Notes under the pieces: generated by a model
Told to the model about the DNA's origin: nothing
The model's input: the letters and a program-made list of their open reading frames with translations, nothing else
Database searches by the model: none
Shown here: positions 26,849-34,913 of the stretch, one piece after another
Numbering within the stretch: position 1 is the first letter of the stretch
Layout: each line of letters opens with the position of its first letter
From: Herbaspirillum sp. SJZ107
Lineage (GTDB): Bacteria; Pseudomonadota; Gammaproteobacteria; Burkholderiales; Burkholderiaceae_D
Direction of reading: 5' to 3'
Length of the DNA: 64,000 bases
NCBI RefSeq assembly: GCF_006715485.1
Contig: NZ_VFNH01000002.1
Coordinates: 1,488,001 to 1,552,000 of the forward strand
Made by a program: the position numbers and the translations under genes

Positions 26849-28255
26849 ATGCTGCAAACCTTGCGTCCCGATCCCACTTTCCACCCATCGCCGCGGCTGG
26901 CGATGGAAGCGCCGCCCGAACAGCTTGCCTACACGGTGCTGCTGTCGCCGGACCGCTCGCGGCCCGATGCGCTGGCCGTCGTCGACGTCGATCCGCAGTC
27001 GGCGACCTACGGCGCGGTGATCAACAAGCTGGTCATGCCGCATACCGGCGACGAATTCCACCATTTCGGCTGGAATGCCTGCAGTTCCGCGCTGTCGCCG
27101 CTGTCGGGCCATGCGCATCTTCAACGCCGCTATCTCGTCATTCCCGGCATCCGCTCGTCGCGCATCTACATCGTGGACACCCAGCCCGATCCGCGCGCGC
27201 CGACGCTGGTCAAGACCATCGAGCCGGAAGAGATCATGCGCAAGACCGGCTACTCGCGTCCGCACACCGTGCATTGCGGCCCGGAAGGCATCTATATCAG
27301 TACCCTGGGCGGCGCCGGTCCGGACGGCACCCAGGGGCCGCCGGGCGTCTTCATCATGGATTGCGAAAGCTTCGAGATCCTCGGGCGCTGGGAAATCGAG
27401 CGCGGCGCGCAAAAGCTGCATTACGATTTCTGGTGGAACCTGCCGCGCGATTACATGGTGTCGAGCGAATGGGCCTTGCCGCCGCAATTCGAAAACGGCA
27501 TCGTCGCCGACGACCTGCTCGCCAATAAATATGGCCACGCGGTGCATTTCTGGAACCTGCGCGAGCGCAGGCATATCCAGACCATCGACCTCGGCGCCAA
27601 CCACCAGATGGCGCTCGAGATCCGCCCGGCCCACGATCCGCCACGCGAATACGGCTTCCTGGGCGTGGTGGTCGACACGAATAACCTGGAAGGGTCGATC
27701 TGGACCTGGTATCGCGACAACGGCAAGTTCCAGATCCGCAAGACCGCGACGATCCCGCCCGAACCGGCCGATCCCGACCGGTTGCCGGACCTGCTGAAAG
27801 GCTTCGGCGCGGTGCCGCCGCTGGTGACCGATATCGACCTGTCGCTCGACGACCGCTTTTTGTATGTGGCATGCTGGGGTACCGGCGAGCTGCGCCAGTA
27901 CGACGTCAGCGATCCGATGCAGCCGGTACTGGCGGGCAGCGTACGCATCGGCGGCATTGCCCGGCGCGCCGCGCACCCGAACGGCCGGGCGGTCGGCGGC
28001 GGTCCGCAGATGACCGAAATCAGCCGCGACGGCAAGCGGGTGTATTTCACCAATTCGCTGTACAGCAGCTGGGACCGGCAGTTTTATCCGGCCGGCGTGC
28101 CGGGCGTGCAGATGATGTGCCATGTCGGCCCAGATGGCGGCCTCGAACTGGATCCGTCGTTCTACGTCGACTTCGGACCGGACTACGCGGCGCACCAGAT
28201 CCGCCTGCAGGGCGGCGACTGCTCGACCGATTCGTTCTGCTATCCGTCGGCTTGA
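26849..28255 (+). CDS. Methanethiol oxidase / selenium-binding protein SBP56 family
   Basis: 468 residues, a beta-propeller protein. Family signatures: HHFGWNACSSAL, RSSRIYIVDT, RPHTVHCGPEGIYISTLG, HYDFWWNLPRDYMVSSEWA, HAVHFWNLRERRHIQTIDLG and PDYAAHQIRLQGGDCSTDSFCYPSA near the end. Bacterial members (MtoX) oxidise methanethiol to formaldehyde, H2S and H2O2 with a copper centre; conserved His residues of the motifs above are candidate ligands. No signal peptide is seen, unlike the periplasmic Hyphomicrobium enzyme. GAGGAGG precedes the ATG. The stop overlaps the next start. Confidence 0.88.
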   Translation: MLQTLRPDPTFHPSPRLAMEAPPEQLAYTVLLSPDRSRPDALAVVDVDPQSATYGAVINKLVMPHTGDEFHHFGWNACSSALSPLSGHAHLQRRYLVIPGIRSSRIYIVDTQPDPRAPTLVKTIEPEEIMRKTGYSRPHTVHCGPEGIYISTLGGAGPDGTQGPPGVFIMDCESFEILGRWEIERGAQKLHYDFWWNLPRDYMVSSEWALPPQFENGIVADDLLANKYGHAVHFWNLRERRHIQTIDLGANHQMALEIRPAHDPPREYGFLGVVVDTNNLEGSIWTWYRDNGKFQIRKTATIPPEPADPDRLPDLLKGFGAVPPLVTDIDLSLDDRFLYVACWGTGELRQYDVSDPMQPVLAGSVRIGGIARRAAHPNGRAVGGGPQMTEISRDGKRVYFTNSLYSSWDRQFYPAGVPGVQMMCHVGPDGGLELDPSFYVDFGPDYAAHQIRLQGGDCSTDSFCYPSA

Positions 28256-28914
28256 ACCAGATCGGCTTGAACACCGGCGCGCTATGGCTCACGGTGGTCG
28301 CGCTCGGCCTGTATCACGGCCTGAACCCGGCGATGGGCTGGCCGCTGGCGGTGGCGAATGGCATGACCGACCGGCGCGCGGCATCGGTGTTTGCCACCAT
28401 GCTGCCGCTCGGCGGCGGCCATTTCATGGCGATCGCGGTGGCGCTGGCGCCGTTCGCCTGGCTCGGCTGGTATCTGGAATGGAGCCGCGCCATCCGCATC
28501 GGCGCCGGCCTGGCCGTGCTGCTGTTCGGTGTCTATAAACTGCTGGGGCGGCGTCACCCGCGCATGCTGGCGCGCATTGCCCCGACCCGGCTCGCGTGGT
28601 GGTCCTTCCTGATGGCCACCGCGCATGGCGCAGGCTTGATGCTGGTGCCGTTCATGCTGGGCCTGTGCGCGCAGTCCGGGCCTGGGCATCACGCCATCAT
28701 GCCGTCGATGGCGCAGGCGAACATGGGCACGGCGCTGCAGATCGCGACGGTGCATACGCTGGCGACCCTCCTGGCCGGCATCGGCGTGGCCTGGGCCGTC
28801 TACCGCTATCTCGGCCTGCGTATGCTGCAGCGTGTCTGGCTCAACCTCGATGCGGTGTGGGGCGCGAGCCTGGTGCTGGCAGGCGCGGCCGGGATCGGGC
28901 TGGCAATGATGTAA
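28252..28914 (+). CDS. Multi-pass membrane protein coupled to the methanethiol oxidase gene
   Basis: 220 residues from a TTG at 28252 that overlaps the upstream stop (TTGA); no ATG gives a complete first helix. About six membrane helices. Notable residues: LGLYHGLNPAMGWPLAV in the first helix, a LPLGGGHFMAIAVAL segment in the second, and TAHGAGLMLVPFML in a later one. The His-rich helix motifs recall metal-transporter-like folds (NiCoT/TauE-like), but the family is not firmly recognised. The overlap suggests a job together with the upstream enzyme, perhaps metal supply or substrate transport (inference). Confidence 0.6.
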   Translation: MNQIGLNTGALWLTVVALGLYHGLNPAMGWPLAVANGMTDRRAASVFATMLPLGGGHFMAIAVALAPFAWLGWYLEWSRAIRIGAGLAVLLFGVYKLLGRRHPRMLARIAPTRLAWWSFLMATAHGAGLMLVPFMLGLCAQSGPGHHAIMPSMAQANMGTALQIATVHTLATLLAGIGVAWAVYRYLGLRMLQRVWLNLDAVWGASLVLAGAAGIGLAMM

Positions 28915-28915
28915 A

Positions 28916-28939
28916 ACCGCCAGGTCGAAGCCTGGCGGT
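28916..28939. terminator. Hairpin after the membrane protein gene
   Basis: ACCGCCAGG, TCGAAG loop, CCTGGCGGT. Sits between convergent genes; the following CTTGT is a weak U-tract. Confidence 0.65.
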
Positions 28940-28980
28940 CTTGTCGCTGCGGGGCAGGGCGACGGCACCCATGAAAGCCT

Positions 28981-29499
28981 TCATTTGTCCGGCCGCGCCT
29001 TGAAGCGCCCGGTGAACATCGTACCCAGCGCCTGCAGCACCCGCTCGCTGACCACGGCATACACCAGGCAGACATGCATCTGCGCCTGCAGATAGCCGGC
29101 CTTGCGGCGCTTGCCTTCGCCCAGGGCCGCGTAGTACTCGAGCAGGAAATCCGTGTGCATCGGCTCGATCACGAGTTCCCAGGTCTTGCGGCGGCAAAAG
29201 AATTTCAGTACCTCGACCAGGCGGAAGCCGGGCGCGCGCTCGATCGGATGGCGGGTGCCGGGGCCGGTGTGCAGCCAGTGCAGGACGTTCAGCGAGCGCT
29301 TGCGCCAGCCGGCACTGCGCCAGCCGGGACCGCGGCGCCGGCGCGCTGCCTCGGTGTCGTAGAGATCGTCTTCCGCCAAGCCGTCGATCAGGCCGTTCAG
29401 GAACTGCATGCTGGCTTTGCTGTCCTGCTCGCTGGGCAGGACAGGAAAATCCAGGGCAGCTTGCAGGTCACGCTTCTGGTTCGCTAACTCTTCACTCAT
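28981..29499 (-). CDS. Hypothetical protein co-encoded with a PadR regulator
   Basis: 172 residues from ATG 29499. N-terminus acidic and helical (MSEELANQKRDLQAALDF), then a basic RRRRGPGWRSAGWRKRS stretch, and a C-terminal half with RRKTWELVIEPMHTDFLLEYYAALGEGKRRKA. That last segment resembles proteins that I recall being paired with PadR regulators in Massilia and Xanthomonadaceae, where it precedes a hydrophobic helix; a weak hydrophobic patch follows (MHVCLVYAVVSERVL). Overlaps the PadR gene by 8 bases. Function unknown. Confidence 0.6.
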   Translation of the reverse strand: MSEELANQKRDLQAALDFPVLPSEQDSKASMQFLNGLIDGLAEDDLYDTEAARRRRGPGWRSAGWRKRSLNVLHWLHTGPGTRHPIERAPGFRLVEVLKFFCRRKTWELVIEPMHTDFLLEYYAALGEGKRRKAGYLQAQMHVCLVYAVVSERVLQALGTMFTGRFKARPDK

Positions 29500-29788
29500 G
29501 TTGCACTCCACACAGTCGGCTGTTGAATACATCCTCGGCGGCGATCCAGGCCCGGTACAACTTCGCACCTGCGCCCGTGATCCGGTACAGTCTTCGCGGC
29601 ACCACCACTGCCGCTTCCAGCTCCCTCCTCGACGTCGCATAGCCTTTTTCCTCCATCCGGCTCAGCGTGATGTAAATCGTTCCCAGCTTGAGTTTCCCCT
29701 CGGACTTCCTGACCATCTCAAGTCCGTACATTTCCCCCGCACCCATCAGCAGACTCAGTACCGCGACTTCGTTTTTCGACAAATTCAT
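29492..29788 (-). CDS. PadR-family transcriptional regulator
   Basis: 98 residues. A winged helix-turn-helix fills the protein: MNLSKNEVAVLSLLMGAGEMYGLEMVRKSEGKLKLGTIYITLSRMEEKGYATSRR. The LGTIYITLSRMEEKG recognition helix region is typical of the short PadR-s2 class. ATG 29788 has AGAGGA upstream; an in-frame ATG further up (29848) lacks one. Coupled to the downstream gene by an 8-base overlap, so the two proteins probably act together. Confidence 0.85.
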   Translation of the reverse strand: MNLSKNEVAVLSLLMGAGEMYGLEMVRKSEGKLKLGTIYITLSRMEEKGYATSRRELEAAVVVPRRLYRITGAGAKLYRAWIAAEDVFNSRLCGVQHE

Positions 29789-30046
29789 TTCTGGTGTCCT
29801 CTGCAATATCGGTTGGTTGTGTGCACTCATCCGGGTCGTGATCGGCATCCGTAAGGCTTGGATGGGTCCGGTATGAATTCATTCCCGCAAAAGACATCGT
29901 GATTGAGCGGCCTCAACCGTAGTGATGAAGGGAAACAGGGGGCGTTATGCCGACAGCAATGGCGTGCCGGCAAAGCAGTGGGTGGTGTTCAGGCGGGGAG
30001 GGAAGCGGGGACTGCAGGATGGAGCGGCTGGCTTCGTGCGCAGCCG

Positions 30047-31237
30047 CTAGACGCGCGGCGCCGAGTCGGCCTGCCCCGGCACCGGCAAGGGTTCCGGCTC
30101 CGAGCCGCGCGGGCGGCGCATCGGGATCCGGACCGTGAATTCGCTGCCCATGCCCGCGCCTTCGCTGCGCACTTCGATCGTTCCCTGGTGCAGCGTCACG
30201 ATTTCCTTGACGACGGCCAGGCCGATGCCGAGTCCGGCGCCGCGATGCGCATCCTGGCCGTCCGCCTGGGTGAAGATGTCGAAGATCTTCGGCAGCAGGT
30301 CGGCACCGATGCCCTGGCCATCGTCCTTCAGGTAGCAGACGAAATGGGTCTGGTCGACCGTGGCCGTCATCCAGACATGGCCATCCCGCGGCGTGTACTT
30401 GATGGCGTTGTTCAGCAGGTTCATCATCACCTGTTGCAGGCGCTGGCGGTCGACTTCGATGTTGATCGGCACCGGCGGCATCACGTGCCGGACCGTGATG
30501 TTCTTGGCCGCGGCAGCGGGCTGGGCGCCGTCCAGCACTTCCAGCAGAAGCTCCTGCATGATCACCGTTTCATAGGCGAGATGCATCCTGCTGGTCTGGA
30601 CGCGCGTCAGGTCGACCAGGTCTTCGACCATGCGCTCGAGGAACCCGATCTGTCGCTCCATAATCTTCATGGCATGGCCAAGCCCCGGATTGTCCACGTT
30701 CATCTGCTTGATCAGCTCGATGGCGGTCTTCAGCGGGAACAGCGGATTGCGCAGTTCATGGGCAATCGTACCGATGAACACATTCTTTTCCTGCTGCTCG
30801 GCGGCATATTCCTGGTTGACGTTTTCGAGGTATTTCATGCGCGCGCGAAGGTGTGTCACGTCACGGAATATCTTCATGAAGTCCGTTACCTCGCCATTTT
30901 TCCTGCCGAGCACGAGGCTGATGCCGCTCGACCACATGCGCGACCCGTCCTTGCGCAGGTGCCAACGCTCGTCCTCGGCAACGCCGACGACCCTGGCGGT
31001 ATTGGCTTCGTGCACGTCGAGCATGCGCGCACGGTCTTCAGGCACGAACAGCATCGCGGTCGGCTGGCCCAGCACCTCGTGCGCCGCCCAGCCGGTCAGG
31101 AATTCGGCGCCCCTGTTCCAGCCGGTGATACGCAGGCCGGCATCGTAAAAAATCACACCGTATTGCTCCGTGTCGCCCAGCATGAGGCGGGCGAAGGCTA
31201 CGGCTTGCTCGGGCGTCCAGCCCTGTCGGTTATCCAT
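30047..31237 (-). CDS. PAS-domain sensor histidine kinase
   Basis: 396 residues, soluble. PAS domain (about 18-128) with YGVIFYDAGLRITGWNRGAE and the PAC end FMKIFRDVTHLRARM. DHp domain with phospho-acceptor H160 in IGTIAHELRNPL. The ATPase domain has the N box LLNNAIKYTPRDG, G1 KDDGQGIGADLL, F box IFDIFTQAD and G2 GAGLGIGLAVV. No receiver domain and no adjacent response regulator, so the partner is unknown. ATG 31237 is preferred over the much longer upstream frame, which lacks conserved sequence. Confidence 0.9.
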   Translation of the reverse strand: MDNRQGWTPEQAVAFARLMLGDTEQYGVIFYDAGLRITGWNRGAEFLTGWAAHEVLGQPTAMLFVPEDRARMLDVHEANTARVVGVAEDERWHLRKDGSRMWSSGISLVLGRKNGEVTDFMKIFRDVTHLRARMKYLENVNQEYAAEQQEKNVFIGTIAHELRNPLFPLKTAIELIKQMNVDNPGLGHAMKIMERQIGFLERMVEDLVDLTRVQTSRMHLAYETVIMQELLLEVLDGAQPAAAAKNITVRHVMPPVPINIEVDRQRLQQVMMNLLNNAIKYTPRDGHVWMTATVDQTHFVCYLKDDGQGIGADLLPKIFDIFTQADGQDAHRGAGLGIGLAVVKEIVTLHQGTIEVRSEGAGMGSEFTVRIPMRRPRGSEPEPLPVPGQADSAPRV

Positions 31238-31322
31238 GCGGTCGACCTTTTTCGATGAAAAGTTACGATAGGCGCTGAAACGATAAACTTCCGTTCGGCA
31301 CCCCACGTATGGCCGCACTGTT

Positions 31323-31844
31323 TCAGGCCAGCGTGCCTCCCGCCGTGCGGTAATGCGCCGCGAAGGTGTCGAAGGCGATCGACGGCTGCGGCGGATAGCG
31401 CCCCGTGCGTCCTTTGCCGCGTGGCAGGGCGGCCCAGCGGCGCGAGGCCTTGTCGAGGGCAGCCTCGAGGTCGCCGCGCAGGATGTCGGCGTCGGCACCG
31501 ATGGTGCGCAGGATCTCGACCGCGGCCAGGTCCTGGGTGGCGGGCGAAAAATCGCGCAAGCCCATTTTGGCGCCCATCTCGCGCCAGGTCGGCCGGGTGA
31601 TCTGGTACATGCCGGCGGCCGTCACCTTGCCGCCGCGTCCGGGGCCCGGATGGGTGGAATAATCGCTGAAGCGCCACGGGTCGTTGCGGCGGCCGTGCAC
31701 GGCGCCGTAGCGGAAGTCGTAGCCGCCGCCTTCGGCCAGGGCAATCGCCTTGAGGAAGGCCTGCATGTTCGGATGGCGCAGCAGGGCGCGGTTCTCGAGC
31801 AGCCTGCGCGCCTCGGGCGTGGACGACGATGTGCTGGTGGTCAT
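31323..31844 (-). CDS. GH104 (lambda R-type) muramidase-like protein
   Basis: 173 residues. The domain resembles phage lambda endolysin R, a lytic transglycosylase of GH104: AIALAEGGGYDFRYGAVHG has the catalytic Glu (E38), and SDYSTHPGPG, AAGMYQITRPTWREMG, and DFSPATQDLAAVEIL follow in the usual order. No signal peptide and no holin, spanin or other phage gene nearby, so it looks like a domesticated cell-wall enzyme. GGGAG precedes the ATG at 31844. Ends 85 bp before the PAS kinase gene on the same strand. Confidence 0.82.
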   Translation of the reverse strand: MTTSTSSSTPEARRLLENRALLRHPNMQAFLKAIALAEGGGYDFRYGAVHGRRNDPWRFSDYSTHPGPGRGGKVTAAGMYQITRPTWREMGAKMGLRDFSPATQDLAAVEILRTIGADADILRGDLEAALDKASRRWAALPRGKGRTGRYPPQPSIAFDTFAAHYRTAGGTLA

Positions 31845-32191
31845 GGCATGCTCCCGTCGGGCCGGCGCCGGGACAAACCCGGCAGCCTCATGCAGATTAT
31901 TCACCTGGCATAATCGGTATGCTTGTTCCGCCACAAGCGCTGTCACCCAGCCGAGCTTGCTTTAACGGCGTGGCCGTCTTTCGATAAATCGGCAATTTCG
32001 TGATAATTTTGATTATTCGGTAGCGTTCATGAAACAGTTCCGGCAGATATTTGGATGGGTAGGGAGTTTCCAGCTAATCGTGCCGTAGCACCAAGGCAAG
32101 GAATGGTATAGTTGGTTGTTTGACAGAATGCCCCCGCGTGCACCCGCGCGCCGCAAGGGGCTCCACTTATTACCAAGACAAGGAACGACAG
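31845..32191. promoter_or_regulatory. 347-bp divergent region before the stressosome operon
   Basis: No gene seen. AT-rich core at about 31975-32025. A TATAGT -10-like hexamer (32107-32112) and a TTGACA (32120-32125) occur, but neither has a properly spaced partner, so the rsbR promoter cannot be fixed. An AAGGAA ribosome site lies just before rsbR. Confidence 0.4.
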
Positions 32192-33061
32192 ATGAGCACT
32201 CAGGACTACGCGGCCCGTATCAGCCAGATCATCCAGGACCACCAGTCCGAGATCGGCGCGGAATGGGTGGCGCAGCTCGAAGCTTTGACGGTGCGCTCGA
32301 ACGTTGTCTCCAAAGAGCAACTGCGCAACCATTGCCAGCAATTCCTGGCAGCCTTTGCGAATGCTGCCCGCGCCGGCGAACTGCAGAACATCGACCACCG
32401 TTCGTGGGACGAAGCGCGCGACCTGCTGGCCGATATTTCCTCGACGCGCGCGCGCGGCGGTTCGACGCCGAGCGAGACCGCGACCTTCGTGTTTTCTCTG
32501 AAGCAGCCGCTGTTCGCGCACCTGAGCAACGGCTTCGCCGGCGATGCCGAAGGCCTGGCCAATGCCTCCTGGACCGTCACCACCCTGCTCGACAAGCTGG
32601 GCCTGTTCACCATCGAAAGCTTCCAGCGCACGCGCGACCAGATCATCGTGCGCCAGCAGCAGGAACTGCTCGAACTCTCGACCCCGGTGGTCAAGCTGTG
32701 GAACGGCATCCTGGCGCTGCCCCTGATCGGCACCCTGGATTCGGCGCGTACCCAGGTCGTCATGGAAAACATCCTGCAGAAGATCGTCGACACCGGCGCC
32801 GCCATCGCCATCATCGACATCACCGGCGTGCCGACCGTCGACACCCTGGTGGCGCAGCACCTGATGAAGACCATCGCCGCCGCCCGCCTGATGGGCGCCG
32901 ACTGCATCATCAGCGGCATCCGCCCGCAGATCGCCCAGACCATCGTCCACCTCGGCGTGAACCTGGAAGACGTGACGACCAAGGCCAGCCTGGCCGACGC
33001 CTTCGTGGTGGCGCTGGAGCGCACCGGTACGGCGATCATCAAGCAAGGCGGGAAGGCATAA
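32192..33061 (+). CDS. rsbR: RsbR-type stressosome sensor protein
   Basis: 289 residues. N-terminal sensory region (about 1-150, globin-like class of RsbRA/RsbRD proteins, all-helical), a joining helix, then a STAS domain (about 160-278) with ELSTPVVKLWNGILALPLIGTLDS at its start. IDITGVPTVDT has T218 in the place phosphorylated by RsbT in Bacillus RsbRA; T181 in LIGTLDS is a second candidate. With RsbS it should form the stressosome shell. Ends 6 bp before rsbS. Confidence 0.9.
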   Translation: MSTQDYAARISQIIQDHQSEIGAEWVAQLEALTVRSNVVSKEQLRNHCQQFLAAFANAARAGELQNIDHRSWDEARDLLADISSTRARGGSTPSETATFVFSLKQPLFAHLSNGFAGDAEGLANASWTVTTLLDKLGLFTIESFQRTRDQIIVRQQQELLELSTPVVKLWNGILALPLIGTLDSARTQVVMENILQKIVDTGAAIAIIDITGVPTVDTLVAQHLMKTIAAARLMGADCIISGIRPQIAQTIVHLGVNLEDVTTKASLADAFVVALERTGTAIIKQGGKA

Positions 33062-33067
33062 CGGCAT

Positions 33068-33424
33068 ATGGAACGCATCCCTATTCTGCGCATGGGCGAC
33101 CTGCTGCTGGTGACGATCCAGGTCGACATGCATGACCGCCTGGCGATGACCCTGCAGGACGACCTGACCGAGCGTATCGTCAGCGATGGCGCCAAGGGCG
33201 TGCTGATCGATATCTCGGCGCTGGACCTGGTCGACTCCTTCATCGGCCGCATGATCAGCAACACCGCTGCCATGGCGCGCGTGCTCGATGCCCAGACCGT
33301 GGTGGTCGGCATGCAGCCGGCGGTCGCGATCACGCTGGTCGAACTGGGGCTGACCCTGCACGGCGTGAAGACCGCGCTGAACGTCGAGAAAGGCATGGCT
33401 CTGTTAGGAAAGAATCACTTCTGA
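33068..33424 (+). CDS. rsbS: RsbS stressosome scaffold (STAS) protein
   Basis: 118 residues, a single STAS domain: MERIPILRMGDLLLVTIQVDMHD, then DISALDLVDSFIGRMI with S57 at the position phosphorylated by RsbT in Bacillus (S59). Holds RsbT inactive in the stressosome until phosphorylated. The stop overlaps the rsbT start by one base. Confidence 0.92.
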   Translation: MERIPILRMGDLLLVTIQVDMHDRLAMTLQDDLTERIVSDGAKGVLIDISALDLVDSFIGRMISNTAAMARVLDAQTVVVGMQPAVAITLVELGLTLHGVKTALNVEKGMALLGKNHF

Positions 33425-33891
33425 TGAGCGCAGCTCATAACACCGCAGTCTCGTTCGAGACCGGTCTGCTCGACAAGCACCGGGCGTGGCGCACTGCGCG
33501 CCTCAGCCTGCCGCTGCGGACCGACGAGGACGTCGTCTACCTGCGCAAGCATGTGCGCGAGCACGCGGTTGCGATCGGGCTGTCGCTGGTCGACCAGACC
33601 AAGCTGGTCACCGCCGCCAGCGAACTGGCGCGCAACACCATCAAGTACGGCGGCGGCGGCGAAGTCCACCTCGACGATCTGCTGGATGGATTCAAGAAGG
33701 GTGTCGGCCTGCACTTCGTCGACAACGGTCCCGGCATCCCCGACCTCGACCTGGCCCTGCGCGACGGCTATACCACCGGCGGCGGCCTGGGCCTGGGCCT
33801 GAGCGGCTCCAAGCGCTTGTGCGACGAATTCGAGATCGACACCCGTCCGGGAGAGGGCACGGCAGTGTCCATCGTCAAATGGAAACGCTGA
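33424..33891 (+). CDS. rsbT: RsbT switch serine kinase
   Basis: 155 residues, a GHKL ATPase. Motifs: N box ELARNTIKYGGGGEV, G1 DNGPGIPDLDLAL, and G2 GGGLGLGLSGSKRL. Phosphorylates RsbS and RsbR and leaves the complex upon stress. The N-terminal tail of about 25 residues is longer than in Bacillus. Overlaps the next gene by 13 bases. Confidence 0.92.
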   Translation: MSAAHNTAVSFETGLLDKHRAWRTARLSLPLRTDEDVVYLRKHVREHAVAIGLSLVDQTKLVTAASELARNTIKYGGGGEVHLDDLLDGFKKGVGLHFVDNGPGIPDLDLALRDGYTTGGGLGLGLSGSKRLCDEFEIDTRPGEGTAVSIVKWKR

Positions 33892-34913
33892 TCAGTTCCC
33901 TGCAGCCGCAGATCGTCTTCCCGATCCTCCATGCCAGCGACGTCGCCGCGGCGCGCCGCGCCGGCCAGAAGCTGGCGGATGCGCTCGGCTTCGCGGAAGT
34001 GCAGGCCGGCCGGCTGGCGATCGTGATCACGGAAGCCGGCACCAACATCCTCAAGCACGCGGGCGAGGGCACGCTGTACATCATGCGCGCGCAGTCCGGC
34101 GTGGACACGCCCGGCATCGACGTGCTCGCGGTCGACAGCGGGCCCGGCATCCGCGACCTCCAGACCAGCCTGCGCGACGGCGTTTCCACCGCCGGCACCG
34201 CCGGTACCGGCCTCGGTGCGCTGCACCGCCAGGCCGACGAGTTCGACGTCTGGACCGCGCGCGACCGGGGCGCCGCTTTCTTCATGCGCCTCTGGAGCAC
34301 GCCGGCGCCGCCTGAACCCTGCGGCATCGAAGTCGGTGCGCTGTGCGTGCCGCTGGCCGGCGAAGACGAAAGCGGCGATGGCTGGGCGGTGTCCTGCAAC
34401 CGCGACGGCGCCAGCATGCTCGGCGTGGACGGCCTCGGCCACGGGCCGGAAGCGCACAAGGCTGCCGCCGGCGCCATCGGCGCGCTCGAACGGCGCCCGG
34501 GCGCCGCGCCGGCCGAGACGCTGCAGGGGGCGCACGAGGCGCTGCGCACCACGCGCGGCGCGGCGCTGTCGGTGGCGCGCATCGATTATGCGGCGAACGC
34601 ACTGCGCTTTGCCGGCATCGGCAACGTGGCCGGCGTGGTCTACGACGGCGAAGGCCGGCGCGCCATGGTGTCGCACAACGGCATCGTCGGCAACAACATG
34701 CGCAAGGTGCAGGAGTTTGCCGTCGACTGTCCGCCGGGCGCGCTGGTGATCCTGCATTCGGACGGCATCCAGACCCAGTGGGACCTGAAAGCCTATCCCG
34801 GCCTGCTCGCCCGCACGCCGGCAATCGTGGCCGGTATCCTGATGCGCGACTTCATCCGCCGCCGCGACGACGCGATGGTGCTGGTGGGCCGCCGCCGTGG
34901 AGGACACGCATGA
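33879..34913 (+). CDS. rsbX: ATPase-PP2C fusion, RsbX-like serine phosphatase
   Basis: 344 residues. N-terminal GHKL ATPase-like domain (about 1-135): VITEAGTNILKHAGEGTL, VDSGPGIRDLQ, GTAGTGLGALHRQADEFD. C-terminal SpoIIE/PP2C-type phosphatase domain (about 145-340): LGVDGLGHGPEAHKAA with a metal-binding Asp, RFAGIGNVAGVV, and ILHSDGIQTQWD with another. RsbX resets the stressosome by removing phosphate from RsbR/RsbS. The added ATPase domain makes this protein kinase-like and phosphatase-like at once. Overlaps both neighbours (13 and 4 bases). Confidence 0.85.
   Translation: METLISSLQPQIVFPILHASDVAAARRAGQKLADALGFAEVQAGRLAIVITEAGTNILKHAGEGTLYIMRAQSGVDTPGIDVLAVDSGPGIRDLQTSLRDGVSTAGTAGTGLGALHRQADEFDVWTARDRGAAFFMRLWSTPAPPEPCGIEVGALCVPLAGEDESGDGWAVSCNRDGASMLGVDGLGHGPEAHKAAAGAIGALERRPGAAPAETLQGAHEALRTTRGAALSVARIDYAANALRFAGIGNVAGVVYDGEGRRAMVSHNGIVGNNMRKVQEFAVDCPPGALVILHSDGIQTQWDLKAYPGLLARTPAIVAGILMRDFIRRRDDAMVLVGRRRGGHA

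Noticed and set aside
31323-31844. Prophage remnant suggested by the lambda-R-like enzyme
   Set aside because: No integrase, structural, holin or att-like sequence on either side; neighbours are sensor and stress genes.
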